Source of the DNA: Myxococcus xanthus
GTDB lineage: Bacteria > Myxococcota > Myxococcia > Myxococcales > Myxococcaceae
Assembly (NCBI RefSeq): GCF_900106535.1
Contig: NZ_FNOH01000015.1
Location: forward strand, 124,001-188,000
Direction: 5' to 3'
Length of the DNA: 64,000 nucleotides
Under the pieces are notes generated by a model. The model was not told the DNA's origin, searched no databases, and saw only the letters and a program-made list of their open reading frames with translations. The position numbers were made by a program, and so were the translations under genes. This document shows, piece by piece, positions 8,237 through 16,662 of the stretch (positions within the stretch are counted from its first letter, which is position 1; each line of letters opens with the position of its first letter).

Positions 8237-8638
8237 TTGGCGGCCGACTCGAAGCAGTCCGAGGTGGTGAAGCAGATCAACGAGGCCTTCCAGGCGGCGC
8301 AGGACCGGTTGGCCCAGCTTCGCGAGGCCGTGGAGCGCAACACGGACCTGGCCCGGGCGAACGCTCGCACCACCGTGTTGAAGGATCAGAAGGAGAAGGC
8401 GCTCAAGGAGTTGGGCGAAGCCGTCTGGCGTCAGGTCCAGAAGGGTCGGCTGGACCTTCCGGCGGGTTTCGGCGTCGCCCTCAAGGCGGTGGAAGCAGCG
8501 GAGCAGGCGGTCGAGGCCCACGCGCGTGAGCTCACCGACCTCCTCCGGGAAGGGGAAGAAGTGGCGCAGCGGTTGAATGAACAAAAAAACGCGCCGAGGC
8601 CTCAAAGAGTTCTGGTGCCTGGAGCGAAGAAACGGTAG
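8237..8638 (+). CDS. Small coiled-coil hypothetical protein
   Basis: About 133 residues, charged and helical, with heptad-like stretches (VVKQINEAFQAAQDRLAQLR; EQAVEAHARELTDLLREGEE). There are no membrane segments and no recognised domain. AAGGAG at 8221-8226 lies 10 bases before the TTG at 8237, which decides the start. A longer reading from TTG 8177 would overlap the rsmB stop and bury the RBS. It is probably co-transcribed with rsmB. Function unknown. Confidence 0.55.
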   Translation: MAADSKQSEVVKQINEAFQAAQDRLAQLREAVERNTDLARANARTTVLKDQKEKALKELGEAVWRQVQKGRLDLPAGFGVALKAVEAAEQAVEAHARELTDLLREGEEVAQRLNEQKNAPRPQRVLVPGAKKR

Positions 8639-8694
8639 AAGGCACCCACTTCGCCGGTCGGGCCGCTCCCCAAAGCGGCTCAGCAGCAAAAGAC

Positions 8695-8767
<73 letters not shown>

Positions 8768-8781
8768 CTCTGAAATGAAAA

Positions 8782-8811
8782 GGCCCGCCAGGGAGACTTG
8801 GCGGGCCTTTT
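8782..8811 (+). terminator. Rho-independent terminator after first tRNA-Ala
   Basis: GGCCCGCCA pairs with TGGCGGGCC around GGGAGACT and is followed by TTTT. It sits 15 bases after the tRNA 3' end. Confidence 0.8.
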
Positions 8812-8847
8812 GTATTGAAGCGGTAGGCGACACCCACAGCAGAAGAC

Positions 8848-8920
<73 letters not shown>

Positions 8921-8935
8921 CTCTGAAATGAAGAG

Positions 8936-8970
8936 GCCCGCCAGGGAAACCTGGCGGGCTTCTTTGTTTT
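8936..8970 (+). terminator. Rho-independent terminator after second tRNA-Ala
   Basis: GCCCGCCAGG pairs perfectly with CCTGGCGGGC around GAAA, followed by TTCTTTGTTTT. It is a diverged copy of the terminator at 8782. Its stem also lies just downstream of the convergent aldolase gene. Confidence 0.8.
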
Positions 8971-8982
8971 CCACCGAGCCGA

Positions 8983-9906
8983 TTACGCCTTGCCGGCGAA
9001 GATGGCCATCACGTCCTTGAGGAGCTTGATGGACTCGCCATGCGGACGCTGGAAGGCGTTGCGGCCCATGATGGAGCCGAAGCCGCCGCCGGCGTTGATC
9101 TGCTTGATCTCCTCCAGCAGGGCGTCGGTGCCCTTGGCCTCGCCGCCGGAGAAGATGACGATGCGCTTGCCGTTGAAGGCGGAGCGGACGACCTCGCGGA
9201 CGCGGTCCGCCAGCGTCTTGGTGGGGATGCCGGCCTTCTCGAAGGCCTTCTTCGCCTCGGCCTGCTCGATGTGGTCCTGCGGCGGCTTCACCTTGATGAC
9301 GTGGGCGCCGAGCTGGGCGCTGATCTGCGCCGCGTACGCCACCACGTCGATGCCCGTCTCACCCTCCTTGGACAGGTTGCCGCGGGGGTAGGCCCAGAGC
9401 ACGGTGGGCAGGCCGTAGGACTTGGCCTCGGCGATGATGTCGCGGAGGTCCTCGTACTGCTCGTTGCGCGCCCCGGAGCCCGGGTAGATGGTGTAGCCGA
9501 CGGCGGTGCAGCCCAGGCGGACGGCGTCCTTCACGGAGCTCGTCACCGCGGACATGGGGTTGGCCACCTTGGCCAGGGTGTCGGAGTTGTTGACCTTGAG
9601 GATGAGGGGAATCTCACCCGCGTACCTGCCGGCCACCGCCTCCAGGAAGCCCAGCGGCGCTGCATAGGCGTTGCAGCCCGACTCGATGGCCAGGTTGATG
9701 TGGTAGTCCGGGTCATAGCCTGCGGGGTTCGGACCGAAGGAGCGGGCCGGGCCGTGCTCGAAGCCCTGATCCACCGGGAGGATGACGAGCTTGCCCGTGC
9801 CGGCCAGCGTGCCGCTGTTCAGCAGCCGGGCCAGGTTGGTCAGCGTGCCGGGGTTGTCAGACGGGTACCACGACAGGATCTGCTTGACGCGATCGGTATG
9901 GGGCAT
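8983..9906 (-). CDS. fbaB: Class I fructose-bisphosphate aldolase (DhnA/FbaB type)
   Basis: This 307-residue DhnA-type aldolase cleaves or forms fructose 1,6-bisphosphate through a Schiff-base lysine in glycolysis and gluconeogenesis. Diagnostic segments are ILPVDQGFEHGPARSF near residue 45, VGYTIYPGSGARNEQYEDLR, GAHVIKVKPPQ (which carries the Schiff-base lysine) and FSGGEAKGTDALLEEI. The ORF extends to 9957, but ATG 9906 follows AGAGGA and gives the normal N-terminus. It converges on the tRNA-Ala terminator and diverges from the TolC-like gene. Confidence 0.9.
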   Translation of the reverse strand: MPHTDRVKQILSWYPSDNPGTLTNLARLLNSGTLAGTGKLVILPVDQGFEHGPARSFGPNPAGYDPDYHINLAIESGCNAYAAPLGFLEAVAGRYAGEIPLILKVNNSDTLAKVANPMSAVTSSVKDAVRLGCTAVGYTIYPGSGARNEQYEDLRDIIAEAKSYGLPTVLWAYPRGNLSKEGETGIDVVAYAAQISAQLGAHVIKVKPPQDHIEQAEAKKAFEKAGIPTKTLADRVREVVRSAFNGKRIVIFSGGEAKGTDALLEEIKQINAGGGFGSIMGRNAFQRPHGESIKLLKDVMAIFAGKA

Positions 9907-10153
9907 GTGTGGGGATCCTCTGTCTCGGGAACAGTCGCAATCTGCTGCATGCGCCACGTCCTACCAACTCCTTTTCGCGCGCGAGTGTCACGGGTTCCAC
10001 GACAGTGCACATCCCCCGTGCCTTTCGGCGCGTCCGTCCACAATCTCCGGCTGGTGCCGTGGGACGCACAACACCGGTGACGGCCCGCTGCCGAACGGAC
10101 ATGCTGCGCCGCCGTGAGGTTCTCGGCTATGGGGAGCTACACAAGGCGGCTTG

Positions 10154-11905
10154 ATGCGCAGACACCTGGATCATGGCGTGACAGTGGCGCTGATGCTCGC
10201 GGCGGGCGTTGCCGGAGCGCAGCTCACCCCCGGCTCGGCCGGGACGGGGAGCAGCCCTTCAACCGGCACCGGAAGCACGCCGGCCCCCTCCACGCCCGGC
10301 ACTACGCAAGCGCCGGAGACGCCGGACCTGGGGACGCCGGGCTCCGACGCGCCGACGGCGGTGCCTGGCACTGGGGCGCCGGGAGGGACGCGGCCCACGC
10401 CTCGCGTGGGGACCGGGGGGCGGGACCTGCCGCCGAGTCCGCCGGGCATTGCGCCGAGCTCGATTGAGGAGACGCCGGGTTCCTCCCAGCCGGGGCGGGC
10501 CATTTCACCCGCGCCAGCCCTGGAACCCTCCGCCGAGGCGGAGCAGGTGAAGGAGGGCGTCACGGGTGCGCCGGACTCGGAGGAGAAACCCGCGCGGAGG
10601 GAGCCGCTGACGCTGGCGCGGCTGGTGGCGCGGGCTCGCGAAGCGGACTCCCGGGTGGAGGAGGCGACGGCGGAGCTGCGCAAGTTCCAGGCGCTCTACC
10701 AACAGGCGCGGTGGGCCTGGTTCCCCAAGTTCGAAATCACCGTGGGCGCGGGAGGCCCCACGCCGGAGGCCCGCAACGACGGCCTGGGTGGACCTCCCAC
10801 CACGGAGGCCACCTATAAGGGAGACCTGAACTTCGGCCGCGTCGGCGTGACGATGTTCTCCACCGGCAACGCGGTGCTGCCGCTCTACACCTTCGGCAAG
10901 CTGACGGCGCTGGAGAAGGCGGGCGCGCAGGGGCCGGTGCTGGGGGCCGCGCTCCGCGAGCGCACGCGCAACGAGGTCGGCTTCCAGGCCGCGCAGGCGT
11001 ACTTCGGCTACCAGTTGGCGCGGAACGGGCTTCAGCAGATTGAAGAGGTCTCGAAGCGGTTGGAGGACGCTGCCCAGCGCATCGAACGGCTGCTCAAGGA
11101 GGACTCGGCCCAGGTGTCCGCGGTGGACTCGTACAAGGTCCGCTTCTTCCGGCAGATTGTCGAAGCGCGCAGGGCGGAGGCTCTGCAGGGACGTCAGTTC
11201 GCGCTCGCCGCCATCGGCCTGCTGGCGAACGTGGGGCCCGAAGACGCAGTGACGGTGGTGGACGAAGACCTGGAGCTCGAAGAGGACGTGCCGGTGCCCA
11301 GCCTGGAGCAGGCCATGGTGCGCGCGGAGCAGTCCCGTCCGGAATTGACGGCCGTCGCCGCCGGCATCGCCGCTCGCGAGCAGGAGGTCTTCATCCGCGA
11401 GCGCAGCTACTACCCGGACCTGGGTCTGGCTGGCTTCTATGATGTGCGCTTCACCACCAGCACCACGCGGCAGCGCACGCCCTTCGCGTTTGATCCGTAC
11501 AACGACCGCACCGGGGGCGTGGGCCTGGTGATGCGGGGGACGTTCGACATTCCCATCAAGGACGCCCAGCTCGAGCAGGCCCGCGCGGAGCTGGACAAGC
11601 TGCGCGCGCAGGAGAAGCAGATTCGCGCGGGCATCCGCCTGGAGGTCTCCAAGGTGCACGGCGAGCTGGTGGCCGCCTGGAGTCGCGCCCGGGCCTTTGG
11701 CGAGGCGGAGCGGAGCGCCCGCCGGTGGGTGACGGCCGCCTTCACCGCGTTCGACCTGGGGACCGGTGACACTCGTGACCTGGTGGACGCTTTCACGGCC
11801 TATGCCCAGGCTTCAGGTGACAAAGGCAAGAGCTGGCACGACGTTCGAGTAGGTATGGCCGCCCTCGCGCGGGTAACCGGGGCGCCGCTGGCTCCGGGTG
11901 AATAA
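10154..11905 (+). CDS. TolC-family outer-membrane efflux protein with a long Pro/Gly/Thr-rich N-terminal linker
   Basis: A 583-residue protein. A signal peptide (VTVALMLAAGVAGA) is followed by about 125 residues rich in Gly, Thr, Pro and Ser, a low-complexity segment absent from classical TolC. The remaining ~430 residues have the TolC pattern: long amphipathic helices separated by strands, with two homologous halves (ADSRVEEATAELRKFQALYQ; RTRNEVGFQAAQAYFGYQL; ARAELDKLRAQEKQIRAGIR). It forms the outer-membrane channel of an export system. The MlaC-like gene follows by 55 bases. An RND-type exporter lies 5 kb away, and a lipid cargo is possible. Confidence 0.8.
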   Translation: MRRHLDHGVTVALMLAAGVAGAQLTPGSAGTGSSPSTGTGSTPAPSTPGTTQAPETPDLGTPGSDAPTAVPGTGAPGGTRPTPRVGTGGRDLPPSPPGIAPSSIEETPGSSQPGRAISPAPALEPSAEAEQVKEGVTGAPDSEEKPARREPLTLARLVARAREADSRVEEATAELRKFQALYQQARWAWFPKFEITVGAGGPTPEARNDGLGGPPTTEATYKGDLNFGRVGVTMFSTGNAVLPLYTFGKLTALEKAGAQGPVLGAALRERTRNEVGFQAAQAYFGYQLARNGLQQIEEVSKRLEDAAQRIERLLKEDSAQVSAVDSYKVRFFRQIVEARRAEALQGRQFALAAIGLLANVGPEDAVTVVDEDLELEEDVPVPSLEQAMVRAEQSRPELTAVAAGIAAREQEVFIRERSYYPDLGLAGFYDVRFTTSTTRQRTPFAFDPYNDRTGGVGLVMRGTFDIPIKDAQLEQARAELDKLRAQEKQIRAGIRLEVSKVHGELVAAWSRARAFGEAERSARRWVTAAFTAFDLGTGDTRDLVDAFTAYAQASGDKGKSWHDVRVGMAALARVTGAPLAPGE

Positions 11906-11960
11906 CCATGCGCTCACCACAGTCTTCCCTGTCGTCCTTTCATCACTCGGAGCCCATTGA

Positions 11961-12566
11961 ATGATTGCGTCCCTGCTTGCCGCCACCCTGCTTGCCGCCG
12001 CGCCCGGCCCACTGACGGTCGTCCAATCCGGGAATGCGGACGTGCAGAAGGCCGCCAACGCGCCCGGTGCCACCGCGCAGTCGCTGGCCACCGTCGTGGA
12101 GAAGTTCGTCGACTTCGAGGAGCTGGCGAAGCGTGCGCTGGGTGACAAGACCTGGGCCGGCCTCCAGCCCGCCCAGCGCAAGGAGTTCACCGAGACGATG
12201 ACGGGCCTGCTGCGCGCGTCCTATGCCCAGAAGGCGCTGGGGCAGGCGCAAGCCCAGGTGAAGTACGGCGAGGAGGGCATCGACGGTAACGAGGCCTCCG
12301 TGGGCACCACGGTGACAGTGAAGAAGGACGCCATCCCCGTCGAGTACCGCCTGTACCGCACGTCGGCGACCGGGGCGTGGCGCATCTACGACGTCATCAC
12401 CGACGAAGTGTCCCTGGTGGACACGTACAAGGGGCAGTTCCGCAAGCTGCTCGCCGACAAGGGCTTCGACGGCCTGCTGTCCACGCTGAAGAGCAAGCGG
12501 ACGCAGTTGGAGAAGGAGAACGCGACGTCGGCGCAGAAGAGCGCGGGGCAGACCGCGGTCCCCTGA
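11961..12566 (+). CDS. MlaC/Ttg2D-like periplasmic phospholipid- or hopanoid-binding protein
   Basis: A 201-residue protein with a short signal peptide (MIASLLAATLLAAAPG). The mature part matches the Tol_Tol_Ttg2/MlaC family: FVDFEELAKRALG, WAGLQPAQRKEFTETM, VEYRLYR, then WRIYDVITDEVSLVDTYK and QFRKLL. MlaC ferries phospholipids across the periplasm; the relative HpnM acts in hopanoid transport. No mlaFED genes are present here, and the partner gene is the TolC-like one upstream. Next to a ceramide gene set and an RND lipid exporter, a lipid-carrier role is plausible. Confidence 0.8.
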   Translation: MIASLLAATLLAAAPGPLTVVQSGNADVQKAANAPGATAQSLATVVEKFVDFEELAKRALGDKTWAGLQPAQRKEFTETMTGLLRASYAQKALGQAQAQVKYGEEGIDGNEASVGTTVTVKKDAIPVEYRLYRTSATGAWRIYDVITDEVSLVDTYKGQFRKLLADKGFDGLLSTLKSKRTQLEKENATSAQKSAGQTAVP

Positions 12567-12595
12567 GGCCCAGCGCGGTCCGCGTCACGTGTCCA

Positions 12596-12635
12596 GGCCG
12601 AGGTGCCCTCCAGGGTGCCTCGGCCTTCGTCTTTT
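12596..12635 (+). terminator. Rho-independent terminator after mlaC-like gene
   Basis: GGCCGAGG (12596-12603) pairs with CCTCGGCC (12618-12625). The inner CCCT/AGGG can extend the stem. TTCGTCTTTT follows. It separates the plus-strand pair from the convergent ceramide operon. Confidence 0.75.
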
Positions 12636-13636
12636 CAGCGCCCGCCCGCCTCGCGGTATGCGGCCAGGGTGCCGGCCAGTCCCTGGGCCAGGGGGATGGT
12701 GGGCAGGAAGCCCAGCTCCCGATTCGCGCGCTCGGTGGAGCATGTCCACGCGGGGCACCGCATCTCCCGCACCTTGTCCCGGTTGAGGATGGGCACCGTG
12801 CCGCGCAGGCGGGCCACGGCTTCCGAGCCCAGCCCCACCACGTAGCTGACCGTCTGCGGCACGGGCAGCACGGCGGGCCGGCCCTTGCCGAGCGCCCCGG
12901 CCATGGCCGTGCAGACGTCCTCCCAGGAGTGCTCCACGCCGTCGGACACGGCGTACACGCCGCGCGCCGGGTCTTCCTTCGACACCGTGGGGCCGCGATC
13001 CGCGGCCGCGAGCAGGGCGGTGCAGAGGTCATCCACGTGGATGAGTGAGTAGCGCTTGGGCCCGAAGCCGCTCTTCAGAGCCAGCCCCAGCTTGGCCATG
13101 GGCAGCAGCGACGGGAGGAACTCCACGTCACCGGGCCCGTAGACGATGGGCGGCCGGACGATGACGGACGGAACCCGGTCCGCGAACGCCCGTACCGCCT
13201 CCTCGCCGCCCAGCTTGCTGCGGCCGTAGATGGACACGGGCGCGGGCGGGTCCTCCTCGCGGCGCGGGCGCTCCGGCGTGGACGGGCCGGCGGCGGCCAG
13301 CGACGAGCAGTACACCAGCCGGGGAGGGTGGGGCAGGGCGGCCATGGCCTCCACCAGGCGGCGGGTACCCTTCGCGTTGCCCTCGATGTAGCCCTCGGGC
13401 TCGCGGGACTTGGTGACACCCGCCAGGTGCAGCACGCAGTCCACGTCGCGCACGGCTTCGGCCAGTCCCGCGCCCGTTGTCAGGTCCGCCACCACGAAGC
13501 GGGCGCCCAGTCCCTCAAGGGGGCCACGGCGCGAACTGGCACGCACCATGAGGGTCAGCGTGTCGCCACGTTCCACGATGCGGCGCGCGAGCCGCTGGCC
13601 AATGAACCCGGTGCCGCCAGTGAGCAGGAATCGCAA
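12635..13636 (-). CDS. NAD(P)-dependent SDR, candidate ceramide reductase (CerR-like)
   Basis: A 333-residue extended short-chain dehydrogenase. It has the N-terminal TGGTGFIGQRLA nucleotide site, catalytic Tyr and Lys in IYGRSKLGGEE, and RPPIVYGPGD typical of the epimerase/dehydratase branch. In bacterial ceramide synthesis an enzyme of this branch (CerR) reduces the 3-keto group after N-acylation. It is the third gene of a minus-strand operon after the serine palmitoyltransferase-like and acyltransferase genes (27-base gap), which is the basis for the CerR assignment. On sequence alone it could be another sugar- or sterol-type dehydrogenase. Confidence 0.65.
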   Translation of the reverse strand: MRFLLTGGTGFIGQRLARRIVERGDTLTLMVRASSRRGPLEGLGARFVVADLTTGAGLAEAVRDVDCVLHLAGVTKSREPEGYIEGNAKGTRRLVEAMAALPHPPRLVYCSSLAAAGPSTPERPRREEDPPAPVSIYGRSKLGGEEAVRAFADRVPSVIVRPPIVYGPGDVEFLPSLLPMAKLGLALKSGFGPKRYSLIHVDDLCTALLAAADRGPTVSKEDPARGVYAVSDGVEHSWEDVCTAMAGALGKGRPAVLPVPQTVSYVVGLGSEAVARLRGTVPILNRDKVREMRCPAWTCSTERANRELGFLPTIPLAQGLAGTLAAYREAGGR

Positions 13637-13663
13637 GGAAGACTCCTCGGAGTCGGGCTGTGG

Positions 13664-14836
13664 TCAGAGCGCGCGCGTGTAGACGCGGTACGTCTTGGAG
13701 CGCTGGGCGCCCATGGACTCGATGGCGCGGTTGACCAGGTGGTTGTCCTCGAGCGTCCAGGAGATCTCCCCGCCCACGTAGCCCAGCCGCTTCGCCGTGC
13801 GCAGGGTGTCCAGGTACAGGATGGCGTCCAGGCCGCGGCGCCGGTAGCCCTCCTTGATGCCGAGGATGATGAGGCGCAGCCGGTTGATGCGGCGCGAGGC
13901 CAGCGCCAGCTTCACCAGGCCGATGGGCAGGCCGAACGTGGTGAGCCGCCCGTTGGCCGCGCGGATGGCCTGGTTGGCATCCGGCACCGTCAGGGAGAAG
14001 GCCACCGGCTCGCCCTGGACCTCCGCCATGAGCGCGAGGTCCGGCCGGACGACCGTCTTGAGCTCCTTGGCCAGGTGGTCGAACTCCGCATCGGTGAAGG
14101 GCACGAAGCCCCAGTTCTTCTCCCACGCCGAGTTGTAGATGTCGCGGATGCGCTTCACCTCGGCGTCCAGGTCCTTCATGTTGACCGGACGCACGACGAC
14201 GCCGTCGCGCACGCGAATCTTCTCCGCGATGCGCACCACCTTCTCCGGCGGCTGCGCGGACGACGACAGCTCGTAGGCGTACAGGTCCTTGGCCTTCGTC
14301 AGGCCGCAGGCCTCCAGCAGCGCCGCGTAGTAGGGCGGGTTGTGCGGCATCATCACGGCGGGCGGCGTATCGAAGCCGTCGATGAGCAGGCCCCAGTCCT
14401 GGTTGGAGGACAGGTTCGCCGGCCCCAGCATGGCGTCCATGCCCCGCAGGCGCAGCCAGGTCGCGGCGGATTCCAGCAGGGTCCGGGCGACGCCCGCGTC
14501 ATTCACGCACTCGAAGAGACCGAAGAAGCCCTCCTTCGTGCCGTGAATCTCCATGTGCCGCGGATTGCGGATGGCGGCGATGCGGCCCACGACGTCCGGG
14601 CCGCGCCGGGCGAGGAACAGCTCCAGTTCGCCGTACTCGAAGAAGGGGTTCTTCTTCGGGTCCAGGAAGTCCCGGCGCTCCATCTCCAGCGGAGGAACCC
14701 AGTGCGGGTCGCTCCGGTAGAGGGCGTAGGGGAGTCGGATGAACTGCATCCGCTCCGCCTCGCCGCGGACAGGGGTCACCTGCACGTCCGAGGGCATGGA
14801 CGAAGACGCGTGGGTTGGCTCGGCGTGGAGGGCCAT
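13664..14836 (-). CDS. GNAT-superfamily acyltransferase, candidate bacterial ceramide synthase (bCerS-like)
   Basis: This 390-residue cytosolic protein begins VQVTPVRGEAERMQFIRLPY and contains LYRSDPHWVPPLEMERRDFL, FGLFECVNDAGVARTLLESA, GPANLSSNQDWGLLIDGFD and LGIKEGYRRRGLDAILYLDT. The last has the R/Q-x-x-G-x-G/A-like acyl-CoA loop of GNAT enzymes. Proteins of this architecture N-acylate 3-ketosphinganine in the bacterial ceramide pathway. It starts 7 bases after the serine palmitoyltransferase-like gene, so it is translated from the same message. Assignment to ceramide synthesis comes from context; the fold family alone would only give an acyltransferase. Confidence 0.65.
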   Translation of the reverse strand: MALHAEPTHASSSMPSDVQVTPVRGEAERMQFIRLPYALYRSDPHWVPPLEMERRDFLDPKKNPFFEYGELELFLARRGPDVVGRIAAIRNPRHMEIHGTKEGFFGLFECVNDAGVARTLLESAATWLRLRGMDAMLGPANLSSNQDWGLLIDGFDTPPAVMMPHNPPYYAALLEACGLTKAKDLYAYELSSSAQPPEKVVRIAEKIRVRDGVVVRPVNMKDLDAEVKRIRDIYNSAWEKNWGFVPFTDAEFDHLAKELKTVVRPDLALMAEVQGEPVAFSLTVPDANQAIRAANGRLTTFGLPIGLVKLALASRRINRLRLIILGIKEGYRRRGLDAILYLDTLRTAKRLGYVGGEISWTLEDNHLVNRAIESMGAQRSKTYRVYTRAL

Positions 14837-14843
14837 GGGCGGT

Positions 14844-16382
14844 TCAGTTCCGGTCGGAGTGGGCGCCGTTGCGCATGAAGAAGTGAGCGCCCTTCTCCAA
14901 CAACAAGCCCGGCAGCTCGCCGCGCTTCTCCCACAGCTTCATCGGCGCGTTGCCCAGCTTCCGCAGGTCCTCCGGCTGGAGATTGGCCGCGCGCCACGTG
15001 AGCTGCTCCACCGCGTCGAACAGGCGTCCGGCCACCTCGCGCGACGACATGCGCGACAGTTGGTCCAGGGTGATGCCGCCCTTGTCCGCCAGCAGGCCGT
15101 TCGAGCCCGCGGCCCACTTCTCGCTCGCGCGGTTGGACAGGATGCGGGTGCCCGGGCGGGCAATCTGCACCGGCTCGTAGACGGAGGGGCGCGTCTCCGG
15201 AATCACGCCCAGCTTCCGGCCAATGGTCTCGAAGGTGTCGAGCACGCGGTCCAGTTGCGCGTCCGTGTGCGTGGCCATGTACGAGGTGCGGATGAGCGCG
15301 TGGCCCGGCTCCACCGCCGGCGGAATCACCGGGTTGGCGAAGACGCCGGCCTCATGCAGCGCGCGCCAGAATCGGAAGCACTTCACCTGGTCGCCGATGT
15401 GCACCGGCACCACCGGCGTCACCGACACACCCGTGTCGAAGCCCATGGCGCGGAAGCCGTTGTGCATCTTCTCCGCGATGTCCAGCAGGCGGGCGCGGCG
15501 CTCCGGCTCCGCTTCGATGATCTCCAGCGCCTTGAGCGCCGCGGCGATGGAGCCCGGCGTCATGGACGCGGAGAAGATGACCGAGCGCGCCTTGTGGCGG
15601 ATGTAGTTGATGACCTCGAAGGGACCGGCCAGCACGCCGCCCAGCGACGCGAAGCTCTTGGAGAAGGTCCCCATGACGAGGTCCGTCTCCTTCTCCAGGT
15701 CGAAGTACTCGGAGGTGCCCCGGCCCCGCGTGCCCAGCACGCCCATGGCGTGCGCGTCATCCGTCATCACCCGCGCGTTGTAGTGCTTCGCCAGCTCCAC
15801 GATGCGGGGCAGGTTGCAGATGTCGCCCTCCATGGAGAAGACGCCGTCGGTGACGATGATCTTGCCCGCGTCCGGATCCGCCTGGGACAGCAGCTGCTCC
15901 AGGTGGTCCATGTCGTTGTGGCGGAACTTGCGCTCGGTGGCGAAGGACAGGCGGATTCCGTCCACCAGCGACGCGTGGTTCTGCCGGTCGCTGAAGACGA
16001 TGTCGTGCCGGCCCAGGATGGACGCCAGCGCCAGGTTCGTCTGGAAGCCCGTGGAGATGACGATGGCGGACTCGCGGTTGAGGAACTTCGCCAACCGCGC
16101 TTCCAGCTCCTCGTGCAGCGCCAGTGTGCCGTTGAGCAGTCGCGAGCCGGAGCTGGTGGTGCCGAACTTCTCCGTCGCCTTGATGGCCGCTTCCTTCACG
16201 CGCGGATCGGCGGACAGGCCCAGGTAGTTGTTGGACCCGACCATGATGACGCGCTTGCCTTCGATCTCCACCTCGGTGGCACCGTGCGACGCTTCGATGG
16301 CACGGAAGTACGGATAGAGACCCGTAGCCTTCGCGATACGGTAGTCCTTCCAGTTACGGCACTTGTCGAAGACGTCGCTCAT
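14844..16382 (-). CDS. spt: Serine palmitoyltransferase-like alpha-oxoamine synthase with C-terminal extension
   Basis: A 512-residue PLP enzyme. Residues 1-395 form an alpha-oxoamine synthase core: GSNNYLGLSADPRV near 49, SGSRLLNGT, NHASLVDGIR, cofactor-binding DDAHAMGVLG (Asp209, His211) and PLP lysine 242 in GTFSKSFASLGG. TSYMATHT near 367 fits serine palmitoyltransferase-type members. These condense serine (or glycine/alanine) with an acyl thioester, the first step of sphingolipid synthesis. About 115 extra residues follow the core; bacterial SPTs usually end near 400-420. It is first in an operon with the acyltransferase and SDR. AOS relatives (KBL, AONS) are possible, but context favours SPT. 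Confidence 0.8.
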   Translation of the reverse strand: MSDVFDKCRNWKDYRIAKATGLYPYFRAIEASHGATEVEIEGKRVIMVGSNNYLGLSADPRVKEAAIKATEKFGTTSSGSRLLNGTLALHEELEARLAKFLNRESAIVISTGFQTNLALASILGRHDIVFSDRQNHASLVDGIRLSFATERKFRHNDMDHLEQLLSQADPDAGKIIVTDGVFSMEGDICNLPRIVELAKHYNARVMTDDAHAMGVLGTRGRGTSEYFDLEKETDLVMGTFSKSFASLGGVLAGPFEVINYIRHKARSVIFSASMTPGSIAAALKALEIIEAEPERRARLLDIAEKMHNGFRAMGFDTGVSVTPVVPVHIGDQVKCFRFWRALHEAGVFANPVIPPAVEPGHALIRTSYMATHTDAQLDRVLDTFETIGRKLGVIPETRPSVYEPVQIARPGTRILSNRASEKWAAGSNGLLADKGGITLDQLSRMSSREVAGRLFDAVEQLTWRAANLQPEDLRKLGNAPMKLWEKRGELPGLLLEKGAHFFMRNGAHSDRN

Positions 16383-16531
16383 GGGTGATCGGTCTTTCTC
16401 TCAGGCTGCGTCGGGAGGCATGGACCGGCCCGGGAGCCTGGGGCTCTCCAGTCGCGACTCCCCCGATTGAAGGAACGTTCCGCTTCGGGGATTTCTGCGT
16501 CCGGCGGCCTCCCACGGGGGACGCGGGGCCG

Positions 16532-16560
16532 TGAATAAAGAGGGAGCGCGGCAGTGTCAA
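16532..16560 (-). promoter_or_regulatory. Promoter of the ceramide operon (minus strand)
   Basis: Read on the minus strand, TTGACA (16560-16555) is followed after exactly 17 bases by TATTCA (16537-16532). This matches a sigma-70-type promoter pointing into the spt operon, with a leader of roughly 140 bases before the ATG at 16382. Confidence 0.5.
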
Positions 16561-16618
16561 GGCAAGCGCCGCGCCGTCCATCCCGCTGTCGCCCCTCGTA
16601 TCCGGGCTCGCCTTGACA
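16555..16618. repeat. 13-bp near-perfect inverted repeat in the divergent lipid promoter region
   Basis: TGTCAAGGCAAGC (16555-16567) and GCTCGCCTTGACA (16606-16618) are reverse complements at 12 of 13 positions with 38 bases between them. Each arm contains TTGACA oriented outward. The left arm is the -35 of the spt operon. The right arm is a matching -35 toward the RND exporter, though no clear -10 follows it. The whole 16383-16813 gap holds this repeat, two leader hairpins and no gene that I can support. Confidence 0.65.
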
Positions 16619-16662
16619 GCACTGAGACTTTGATGGCACCCCGCCGTCTGACACACGGTGTT

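Noticed and set aside
16606..16641. Complete sigma-70 promoter for the RND operon from the right-hand TTGACA
   Set aside because: The -35 is perfect, but bases 16-19 nt downstream are GC-rich with no -10. I report only the -35 half as part of the inverted repeat.
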